Below, one piece after another: positions 1 to 5,250 of a stretch of DNA of 5,384 nt. The position numbers and the translations under genes are program-made. Positions within the stretch are counted from its first letter, which is position 1. Every line of letters begins with the position of its first letter. The notes below the pieces were generated by a model. It saw only the letters and a list, made by a program, of their open reading frames with translations, was not told the DNA's origin and did no database searches. The stretch is from Polyangiaceae bacterium (GTDB lineage Bacteria; Myxococcota_A; Polyangia; Polyangiales; Polyangiaceae): contig JAICXU010000292.1 in the NCBI GenBank assembly GCA_025934595.1, forward strand, positions 1 to 5,384, written 5' to 3'.

Positions 1-1288
1 AAGAGCTCCGCCCCCTCAGGATCGCGACGAACGAGCGCGTCGCGAGCTCCGCTGACGTCAGCCCCGAAAGGGCCACCTCATCGGCCGTCAATGCGCCGCA
101 CGCCGCTCCGCGCAAGAAGAAGTTCAAGAGTCCCTGCCCCGTCGCCGCGTCGTCGAAGACGTCACCGACGAGCGTGGCTTGCGCCGCTTTTTCGACGAAG
201 TTCTTGAGGCGTGCGGTGGCGGGCGGCAACGCTTCGAGGAAGAACGCGTAGATCGCCGCGAAACGAGCCGGCAGCTGCGCGGGATGCAAATCCCAACCTT
301 GATAGAAGCCCGTCTCGAGCGAGAGACGCGTGTGCTGCATATGGAGCTTCCACGCGTCATGCACGGTTTTGCGATCGCCGATCGGCATGACGTTCGTAGC
401 GCCGTCCGAAAGCCACACGCCGGTGCCACCGAGGGTGACCTGCATCACGTTCTTCGCGAAGTCGCACGACGGATGAAGCATCTGTTGATGCGCGGCGGTG
501 ATGTTGCAGCTCGCGGTGTAGTCGTAGGTGCCGAGATGCGCGCCGGTGCACCGACCCTTGGCCGCGTCGATGAAATCCGGGATCGGCGAGCGGCCGTTCT
601 CGTCCAGAACCGCCTGCGTTTGCTCGATCATGATTTCGAACGGGATCGATTTTGGAGCCAAATTCAAGCCCTTTTCGAGCTCCTCGAGCACGCTGACGAG
701 CGCCGAGACTTGCTCCGCGATCTGCACCTTCGGCAGGGTGACGACGAAATTGGGCGGCAGCTTTCCGGCTTCGCCGACGAGCTCCGAGACGACGATGTCC
801 AGCGTGCGAAGGCTTCGCGCGCGGAGCTCCTCGGTCAAGGGCTTCACGCGCATGCCGATGAACGGCGGCAGGGTGCCTTCGGCCGCGCCTTTCGCGAGCG
901 CCCGCGCGACGAGAACCGCGTGACCGTCTTCTTCTTCGTCTTTGCGATTGCCGTAGCCGTCTTCGAAATCGATTCGAAAATCTTCGAGCGGCTCGCGCTG
1001 CAAGTTCTCGAGGACGCGCGGATAGACTTTCTCCGCGAGCTCCGGCGCCATTCCCACGGCGTGAGCGAACGACCTCGCGTCGGGCGCGTTTTCTTCGAGC
1101 GCCTTCTTCGCGAGCGCACCGACGTGCGGAGAGACGTCGGAGCGAAAGAGATGCGCGCCGCCGTACATCGTGTGGACCGGCTGCCGTTTCGGCGAATCGC
1201 CCACGTATCGCGCCATGAACGCGAGGTTCTTTTTCCGTAGCTCCTCGAGCGCGGCCTTCGCGCTCTCGCCCGTCAGCGTCGTCTTCAC
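1..1288 (-). CDS. DUF6986 family protein, HpcH/HpaI (CitE-like) aldolase fold; C-terminus cut by window edge
   Basis: Read from GTG at 1288, it stays open for 429 codons to base 1, so its C-terminus lies outside. The N-terminal motif RQPVHTMYGGAHLF (residues 35-48) matches what I recall of DUF6986 proteins, some of which are labelled 'phosphoenolpyruvate kinase' without good support. Landmarks of the citrate-lyase-beta/HpcH aldolase superfamily appear in the usual order: DFEDGYG (107-113, like CitE DLEDAV), MRVKPL (146-151, like RVN), EIMIEQ (218-223, candidate metal ligand E222) and HLGTYDYTAS (251-260, candidate ligand D256). A Mg2+-dependent C-C lyase or ligase on a small 2-oxo or glyoxylate-type acid in the cytoplasm is inferred; the substrate is unknown. 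The GTG start is favoured by a strong Shine-Dalgarno at 1296-1303; M25 is the alternative but would remove the conserved N-terminal helix. It follows xdhC by 4 bases, hinting at purine catabolism. Confidence 0.85.
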   Translation of the reverse strand, partial: MKTTLTGESAKAALEELRKKNLAFMARYVGDSPKRQPVHTMYGGAHLFRSDVSPHVGALAKKALEENAPDARSFAHAVGMAPELAEKVYPRVLENLQREPLEDFRIDFEDGYGNRKDEEEDGHAVLVARALAKGAAEGTLPPFIGMRVKPLTEELRARSLRTLDIVVSELVGEAGKLPPNFVVTLPKVQIAEQVSALVSVLEELEKGLNLAPKSIPFEIMIEQTQAVLDENGRSPIPDFIDAAKGRCTGAHLGTYDYTASCNITAAHQQMLHPSCDFAKNVMQVTLGGTGVWLSDGATNVMPIGDRKTVHDAWKLHMQHTRLSLETGFYQGWDLHPAQLPARFAAIYAFFLEALPPATARLKNFVEKAAQATLVGDVFDDAATGQGLLNFFLRGAACGALTADEVALSGLTSAELATRSFVAILRGRSS

Positions 1289-1292
1289 GTTT

Positions 1293-2162
1293 TCACCTTC
1301 CTCTTTTCCCTGACCCTCTGCGCCACGCGACGAGCTCGGCGGCGATGGATACTGCAATCTCGTCCGGCAAGCGCGCTCCAATGTCGACGCCGATGGGCAT
1401 TTTGAGACGGGCGCGATCGCTCTCCGGAAATCCCTTCGCTTCGAGCCGGTCGCGCGTGCGTCGTGCTTTCGCGCGACTGCCGACGCCGCCGACGTACGCG
1501 AATTTTTTCTTCATCGCCCACTCGATGACGTCTTGGTCGAGCCCGTGATCGTGCGTCATCACGAGACAAGCCCCGCTCGTGGGAAAATCTTTTCCGACGT
1601 CGTCGTGCTCGCCGACCACGCACGTGACGTTCGGGATGCGGCCTTCTTCGCCCCAAATTTCCCGCGAATCGCACACGGTCACGGCGAAGCCGATCTTCGC
1701 GAGCAGCGGCGCAGTGGCGGTGGCGACATGACCGCCGCCGACGATGAGACACGGCATTTGCGCGTCGATGGGCTCCAACAAAATGTCGACGCTGCCGCCG
1801 CAACACATGCCGAGCTCCGCGCCGAGCTTGACCGAGCGCACCTCGTGCCGCGCTTCGGCGCTCTGCGGAGCGTCTTTTCCACACGCGCCGCGCAGCATCG
1901 CGTCGAGCGCGTCGATCACCTCGCGCTCGACCGCGCCTCCGCCGACGGTTCCGACACACGTGTCGTCTTCGGCGACGTAGAGCTTTTGTCCCGGCGTCGA
2001 CGGAGCCGATCCGTGACGAGCCACGACGGTCGCCATCGCGCCGCCGATCCCTTTTTTGGCAAGCGCCACCGCGACTTCGAGCACGTGCGTTGCATCGGCG
2101 GCAAGGGGCGCCAATCGCGGCGCCTTTTCGTCCGCACGCGCGATCTCAACCGGCTTTGCCAC
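1293..2162 (-). CDS. xdhC: XdhC family xanthine dehydrogenase maturation protein
   Basis: 289 residues, GTG start. XdhC proteins bind molybdenum cofactor, help its sulfuration and insert it into xanthine dehydrogenase, without being part of the final enzyme. The N-terminal XdhC/CoxI domain (about 27-135) carries GSAPSTPGQKLYV (51-63), GTVGGGAVER (71-80) and the cysteine motif LGMCCGGSVDI (117-127). The C-terminal Rossmann-type domain begins with LIVGGGHVATATAPLL (139-154), followed by VCDSRE (163-168), the MTHDHGLD segment (202-209), YVGGVGSR (223-230) and the family-typical end IGVDIGARLPDEIAVSIAAE (257-276). Length is normal for a two-domain XdhC. Residues 1-26 are poorly conserved and no good Shine-Dalgarno precedes the GTG, so V27 (also GTG) is a possible alternative start. 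xdhA/xdhB are not in the window. It is probably co-transcribed with the DUF6986 gene. A CoxI-type accessory factor for another molybdenum hydroxylase is the main alternative. Confidence 0.92.
   Translation of the reverse strand: MAKPVEIARADEKAPRLAPLAADATHVLEVAVALAKKGIGGAMATVVARHGSAPSTPGQKLYVAEDDTCVGTVGGGAVEREVIDALDAMLRGACGKDAPQSAEARHEVRSVKLGAELGMCCGGSVDILLEPIDAQMPCLIVGGGHVATATAPLLAKIGFAVTVCDSREIWGEEGRIPNVTCVVGEHDDVGKDFPTSGACLVMTHDHGLDQDVIEWAMKKKFAYVGGVGSRAKARRTRDRLEAKGFPESDRARLKMPIGVDIGARLPDEIAVSIAAELVAWRRGSGKRGR
1296..1303 (-). promoter_or_regulatory. Ribosome binding site of the DUF6986 gene, inside the 3' end of xdhC
   Basis: On the minus strand the bases read GAGGAAGG, 7 bases before the GTG at 1288. 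This is the best Shine-Dalgarno in the window. It lies in the last codons of xdhC, directly before the xdhC stop (1293-1295), an arrangement that favours translational coupling. It decides the GTG start over the in-frame ATG 24 codons later. Confidence 0.75.
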
Positions 2163-2168
2163 GATCCG

Positions 2169-2174
2169 ATTCTA
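2169..2174 (-). promoter_or_regulatory. Possible -10 element of xdhC, very close to the start codon
   Basis: The minus strand reads TAGAAT, 5 of 6 matches to TATAAT, followed by 6 bases and then the GTG at 2162. Transcription starting 7 bases after the hexamer would begin at the start codon, giving a leaderless or near-leaderless mRNA. This would fit the lack of a Shine-Dalgarno. The -35 region (around 2191-2196, TTCCGT) is weak. Inferred from sequence only. Confidence 0.35.
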
Positions 2175-2185
2175 CCCCGCATTTT

Positions 2186-2215
2186 TTCGAACGGAACATT
2201 CCGCTCGGATACTCT
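2186..2215 (+). promoter_or_regulatory. Candidate glgC promoter
   Basis: A -10-like GATACT (2208-2213), which can also be read as TACTCT (2210-2215), lies about 20 bases before the glgC ATG. A weak -35-like TTCGAA (2186-2191) precedes TACTCT by 18 bases. The leader would be only about 15 bases and contains no clear Shine-Dalgarno. Some promoter must lie in this gap because the upstream gene diverges. Confidence 0.3.
2192..2203. promoter_or_regulatory. Short inverted repeat in the divergent xdhC-glgC intergenic region
   Basis: CGGAA and TTCCG form perfect 5-base arms around a CA spacer, near the middle of the 73-base region between the divergent starts. It falls between the candidate -35 and -10 of glgC and over the candidate -35 of xdhC, so a bound dimeric regulator could affect both. 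A repeat this short can arise by chance, and no regulator gene is visible nearby. Confidence 0.2.
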
Positions 2216-2235
2216 CTCTTTTCGAAGCCACACCC

Positions 2236-3501
2236 ATGGACGCGCTTTCTTTCGATCCGAGCCAAGTACTCGTGATGATCCTCGCCGGCGGCGAGGGCAA
2301 GCGCCTCTATCCGCTCACGCTCGATCGCGCGAAGCCCGCCGTCCCGTTCGGCGGCCGCTACCGCATCATCGACATCGTGCTTTCGAACTTCGTGAACAGC
2401 GGCATGGCGAAGGTGAAGATCCTCACGCAATACAAGAGCGCGTCGCTCGACGAGCACATCGCGCGCGTGTGGCGTCTGTCGCCGATTTTGGATCAATTCA
2501 TCGAAGCCGTGCCCGCCCAGCAGCGCACGGGAAAAACTTGGTATCGCGGATCGGCGGACGCCGTCTTCCAGTGCCAGCACGTCATCCTCGACGAGAAGCC
2601 GGAGCTCGTCGCGATCTTCGGCGGCGACCACATCTACAAAATGGACGTGCGCCAGATGCTCAGCTACCACGTCGCGAAAAACGCGGAGGCCACCGTCGCC
2701 GTCATTCCCGTGCCGAAGGCGGAGGCGAGCGACTTCGGCGTCATCGAGATCGATGGCGAAGGGAAAATCCTGGCCTTTCATGAGAAAGTGAAAGACCCGC
2801 CCGCGATGCCGGGCAACCCGAACATGTGCCTCGCGTCGATGGGGAACTACGTCTTTTCGAAAGACGCCATCCTGCGCGAGGTGAACGAGGACTCGACGAT
2901 CGACGCGAGCGAGCATGACTTCGGAAAAAATATTTTGCCGCGCATGGTGCAAGCGGGGCGCTCCGTGTGGGCGTACGATTTCGCCACCAACAAAGTTCCG
3001 GGCGAGGACGAGCGCGGCAACGGCTATTGGCGCGACGTCGGAACGATCGAAGCGTATTGGCGCGCGCAGATGGATCTCATCGAGATCCATCCTTCGTTCA
3101 ATCTCTACAACAAGCGCTGGCCCATTCGCACCGGCGTCACGCACGATCCACCGGCGAAGTTCGTCTTCCGCGACGAGGCGCAGGCGCGCGTCGGTATCGC
3201 GACCGACTCGCTCGTCAGCCACGGATGCATCATCTCGGGCGGTCGCATCCATCGAAGCGTGCTCTCGGTCGGCTGCCGCATCAATTCGTTCAGCGAGGTC
3301 GAAGAGAGCGTGCTCTTCGAAGGCGTGCAAATCGGCCGGCACACGCGCCTTCGCCGCTGCATCGTCGACAAAGACGTGACGATCCCGTCCGGAGTCGAGA
3401 TCGGCTTCAACCACGAGCTCGACAAGCAAAAGGGCTTCACGGTCGAAAATGGCATCGTCGTCATTCCGAAAAAAGCGAAGATCGACGGCTTGTCGACCTG
3501 A
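2236..3501 (+). CDS. glgC: Glucose-1-phosphate adenylyltransferase (ADP-glucose pyrophosphorylase)
   Basis: 421 residues, close to the 431 of E. coli GlgC. It makes ADP-glucose from ATP and glucose-1-phosphate, the committed step of bacterial glycogen synthesis, in the cytoplasm as a tetramer. The nucleotidyltransferase domain (about 10-285) holds the nucleotide loop LAGGEGKRLYPLT (16-28), RAKPAVPFGGRYRIID (31-46), WYRGSADAVFQ (102-112), the catalytic GGDHIYKMD with D131 (E. coli D142), FHEKV with K184 (E. coli K195, glucose-1-phosphate binding) and YWRDVGT (264-270). NLYNKRWPIRTG (289-300) leads into a left-handed beta-helix domain (about 305-405) with hexapeptide-like turns. The E. coli fructose-bisphosphate-site lysine K39 aligns with D30, and several motifs look actinobacterial rather than enterobacterial. 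The ATG at 2236 is chosen because the protein then begins ten residues before the first beta strand; the frame is open further upstream, but into the xdhC promoter region. No other glycogen gene is nearby. Confidence 0.96.
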   Translation: MDALSFDPSQVLVMILAGGEGKRLYPLTLDRAKPAVPFGGRYRIIDIVLSNFVNSGMAKVKILTQYKSASLDEHIARVWRLSPILDQFIEAVPAQQRTGKTWYRGSADAVFQCQHVILDEKPELVAIFGGDHIYKMDVRQMLSYHVAKNAEATVAVIPVPKAEASDFGVIEIDGEGKILAFHEKVKDPPAMPGNPNMCLASMGNYVFSKDAILREVNEDSTIDASEHDFGKNILPRMVQAGRSVWAYDFATNKVPGEDERGNGYWRDVGTIEAYWRAQMDLIEIHPSFNLYNKRWPIRTGVTHDPPAKFVFRDEAQARVGIATDSLVSHGCIISGGRIHRSVLSVGCRINSFSEVEESVLFEGVQIGRHTRLRRCIVDKDVTIPSGVEIGFNHELDKQKGFTVENGIVVIPKKAKIDGLST

Positions 3502-3502
3502 A

Positions 3503-3550
3503 CGTCCTTCAGGAATGCGCGCGGGCGTCGTACGCTGAAGTAGAAGGATG
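3503..3550 (+). promoter_or_regulatory. Possible RNA stem covering the phosphatase start, opened by translation of glgC
   Basis: Directly after the glgC stop (3499-3501), bases 3503-3510 (CGTCCTTC) can pair with 3543-3550 (GAAGGATG), eight pairs with one G-U, burying the phosphatase ATG at 3548. A competing perfect six-pair stem joins CTTCAG (3507-3512) to CTGAAG (3535-3540), covering the likelier Shine-Dalgarno GAAG (3537-3540, 7 bases before ATG). Inside the loop, GCGT (3525-3528) and ACGC (3532-3535) can form a small hairpin. A ribosome stopping at the end of glgC would cover the shared 5' arm. The pairing is seen; the function is inferred. Confidence 0.3.
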
Positions 3551-4246
3551 GCGCGCACCATCATCGTCGGAGACGTGCACGGTTGCAGCGTGGAGCTCGA
3601 AGCGCTGCTCGATCAGGTGCATTTCGACCTCGGTGATCTCCTCGTGTTCGTCGGTGATGTCGTCGCGAAAGGTCCGGACTCGCTCGGCGCGCTCGACGTG
3701 GTCAGACGCACGGGCGCGATCTTGGTGCGCGGCAATCACGAGGATCGGATCCTCGATTGGAAAAAAGATCCGGCTCGCATCACCCTCGGCCGCACGCATC
3801 GCGAGGTCGTCGAGCAGCTCCGGCCCGAAGATTGGACGATCCTCGAAGCGTCGGTGTTCCATTTCGATTTGCCGAAACACGAAGCGCGCGTCGTGCACGC
3901 GGGCGTGATCCCGGGCGTGCCGATCGAAAAGCAATCGCCGAACGTGCTCGTCACCGTGCGCAGCATCGACGCCAAGGGACAGCCGAGCGATCGCGCGCAC
4001 GGATTTCCGCTCTGGGGCACGCTCTACAAAGGTCCCCCGCACGTCGTGTTCGGACACAACGCCGTGACGGGTCTGCAGCTCCATCCTTGGGCGACGGGGC
4101 TCGACACGGGTTGTGTCTACGGCGGCCGTCTCGCAGCGCTCGTGCTCCACGAGGGCGAGAAGATCCCGAGGCGCGCCGAGGACCGGGAAAAAATGCTGGT
4201 TTTCGAGCCGGCGCGACGGGTGTACGCGGAAAAAACCAAAGGCTGA
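3548..4246 (+). CDS. ApaH-like PPP-family metallophosphatase, short form without cap insertion
   Basis: 232 residues. Members of this family use two metal ions to hydrolyse phosphate esters or phosphoanhydrides. The ligand set looks complete: GDVHG (8-12; D9, H11), GDVVAKGPDS (36-45; D37), RGNHED (61-66; N63, H64), VVHAGV (115-120; H117) and VFGH (167-170; H170). GLDTGCVYGGRLAAL (184-198) resembles the ALDTGCCWGG segment of E. coli ApaH. That enzyme splits diadenosine tetraphosphate and has about 280 residues; this protein lacks most of its insertion before the final GH motif. The lysine in GDxxxKGP, GNHE and GHNAVTGLQ bring it nearer to eukaryotic ApaH-like phosphatases and yeast Ppn2. Ap4A-type nucleotides, capped RNA 5' ends or polyphosphate are the likely substrates; a phosphoprotein phosphatase is less likely. 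No signal peptide, so cytoplasmic. It starts 46 bases after glgC and is probably co-transcribed. Residues 205-232 are charged and not conserved. Confidence 0.88.
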   Translation: MARTIIVGDVHGCSVELEALLDQVHFDLGDLLVFVGDVVAKGPDSLGALDVVRRTGAILVRGNHEDRILDWKKDPARITLGRTHREVVEQLRPEDWTILEASVFHFDLPKHEARVVHAGVIPGVPIEKQSPNVLVTVRSIDAKGQPSDRAHGFPLWGTLYKGPPHVVFGHNAVTGLQLHPWATGLDTGCVYGGRLAALVLHEGEKIPRRAEDREKMLVFEPARRVYAEKTKG

Positions 4247-4262
4247 ACACCCCGTTTTCGGT

Positions 4263-4268
4263 TACGTT
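4263..4268 (+). promoter_or_regulatory. Possible -10-like hexamer just before the TPR gene
   Basis: TACGTT keeps the three most conserved -10 positions (T, A and final T) and lies 6 bases before the ATG at 4275, the same spacing as the TAGAAT before xdhC. No Shine-Dalgarno is visible in the 28-base gap, so a leaderless internal promoter is one explanation. No convincing -35 was found. Weak evidence on its own. Confidence 0.2.
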
Positions 4269-4274
4269 CGCGCC

Positions 4275-5237
4275 ATGCTTTTCGCTCGGCTGCGTAAGCC
4301 CATCGCGGCGCTGACGATCCTCACGTGCACGAACGCGATGGTCCTTTTGGACGCGCGACGAGCCTTCGCGCTCGGCTCACCGCTCGTTCACGTCTCCGCG
4401 CAGCAGCGCGGCGGCGCGCAACCCGCAGGCCGCCAAGATCTCATCACGCGCGGAAAAAATCTCTTCGACGATCAGCAATACGAAGAGTCGATCCAAACCC
4501 TGTCGGCGGCTCTCCTTCGCCCGAACAACACGAAAGAGCAGAGGATCGAGATCTACCGCCTGCTCGCCTACAACTACATCACGCTGAATCGCAAAGAAGA
4601 GGCGGAGAGCGCCGCGCGCGGCCTCTTCGCGATCGATCCCGAATACGCGCTGCCGCTGAGCGAATCGCCGCGCTTTCGCGATTTTTTCAACGCCGCACGC
4701 ACCAAGTGGGAAGCCGACGGCAAGCCCGGTCTCGTGCAAGAGCAAGCCGCGCCCGCGGCTCCGGTTTCGCTCGCGCATACGTCGCCCTCACAGGTCGAAA
4801 AGGACGCGCAGATCCCGCTCTCCGTGAAGCTCTCCGACCCCGACAGCCGCACGCAATCGGTGAAGCTTTTCTATCGAACGGGCTCCAAAGGAAAATTCGA
4901 ATCGATCGACGTCGCGATCGTCGATGGCCAAGGTCACGCGACCATCCCGGGCTCGGCGGTGCAACCTCCGCTCGTCGAATATTATTTTCAGGCGTTCGAC
5001 AAAGGCTCGCTCCCGATCGCCGCTCGCGGAGATGCCGACGCTCCACTTCGCGTCGCGGTTCCCGACAAGAGCGGCGGCGGATGGATCGTGCCCGTTGCGA
5101 TCGGCGGCGGCGTGCTCGGTGCCGCAGCCCTCGTCGGCGGGCTCGCCCTCGCTGGCGTGTTCAAAGGATCGGCCGGCCCCGGTGGTCCCGGCAACGGCGC
5201 AAGGCAGTCGACTGTGAGCGTCAGCATCGGCCAGTGA
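4275..5237 (+). CDS. Exported TPR protein with beta-sandwich-like domain and C-terminal membrane segment
   Basis: 320 residues, function unknown. The N-terminus has basic residues (R5, R7, K8), a hydrophobic stretch (about 10-25) and a possible signal peptidase I site after AFA (30-32), so export by Sec is likely. Residues 54-125 form about two TPR-type helical hairpins (GKNLFDDQQYEESIQTLSAA at 60-79; YRLLAYNYITLNRKEEAESA at 94-113), usually a protein-binding scaffold. A Pro/Ala linker (about 156-172) leads to a domain of alternating strands (about 173-262) that looks Ig- or fibronectin-III-like. Residues 270-295 are a Gly/Ala-rich transmembrane helix, followed by a loose Gly/Ser tail ending in SVSIGQ. 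If the signal is cleaved, the TPR and beta domains are periplasmic, anchored in the inner membrane. The ATG at 4275 is preferred because it gives the signal peptide; the frame upstream overlaps the phosphatase gene. Similar layouts occur in myxobacterial proteins of unknown role. Confidence 0.8.
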   Translation: MLFARLRKPIAALTILTCTNAMVLLDARRAFALGSPLVHVSAQQRGGAQPAGRQDLITRGKNLFDDQQYEESIQTLSAALLRPNNTKEQRIEIYRLLAYNYITLNRKEEAESAARGLFAIDPEYALPLSESPRFRDFFNAARTKWEADGKPGLVQEQAAPAAPVSLAHTSPSQVEKDAQIPLSVKLSDPDSRTQSVKLFYRTGSKGKFESIDVAIVDGQGHATIPGSAVQPPLVEYYFQAFDKGSLPIAARGDADAPLRVAVPDKSGGGWIVPVAIGGGVLGAAALVGGLALAGVFKGSAGPGGPGNGARQSTVSVSIGQ

Positions 5238-5250
5238 TCGTGACCGCGAC

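Noticed and set aside
51..62. Perfect 12-base palindrome GCTGACGTCAGC
   Set aside because: It lies inside the DUF6986 coding sequence, where Ala/Leu/Thr/Ser codons explain it; there is no second copy or promoter context.
179..1240. Long plus-strand open frame (353 codons) opposite the DUF6986 gene
   Set aside because: Arg-rich, low-complexity translation with no motif; it is the antisense shadow of a gene with clear family motifs, as expected in high-GC coding DNA.
1533..2783. Plus-strand open frame spanning xdhC, the intergenic region and the start of glgC
   Set aside because: Its translation is basic and compositionally biased, and it overlaps two well-supported genes in other frames.
2146..3564. 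Long minus-strand open frame (472 codons) opposite glgC
   Set aside because: It covers all of glgC, whose catalytic motifs are unmistakable; the antisense translation is rich in Arg, Asp, Val and His without domains.
3548..4246. Canonical ApaH (apaH symbol)
   Set aside because: The protein is about 50 residues shorter than E. coli ApaH, lacks its insertion and differs at several signature positions, so the symbol would overstate the match.
4247..4274. Transcription terminator between the phosphatase and TPR genes (CCG-TTTT-CGG)
   Set aside because: A three-base-pair stem with no following U tract cannot act as an intrinsic terminator.
4275..4328. Lipoprotein signal peptide with Cys18 in the N-terminus of the TPR protein
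   Set aside because: The residues before the cysteine are Ile-Leu-Thr; a lipobox needs Gly, Ala or Ser directly before it, and hydrophobic sequence continues after it.
5070..5237. MYXO-CTERM or GlyGly-CTERM sorting signal at the C-terminus of the TPR protein
   Set aside because: There is no cysteine before the helix and no basic cluster at the very end; the tail is a 25-residue Gly/Ser-rich stretch.
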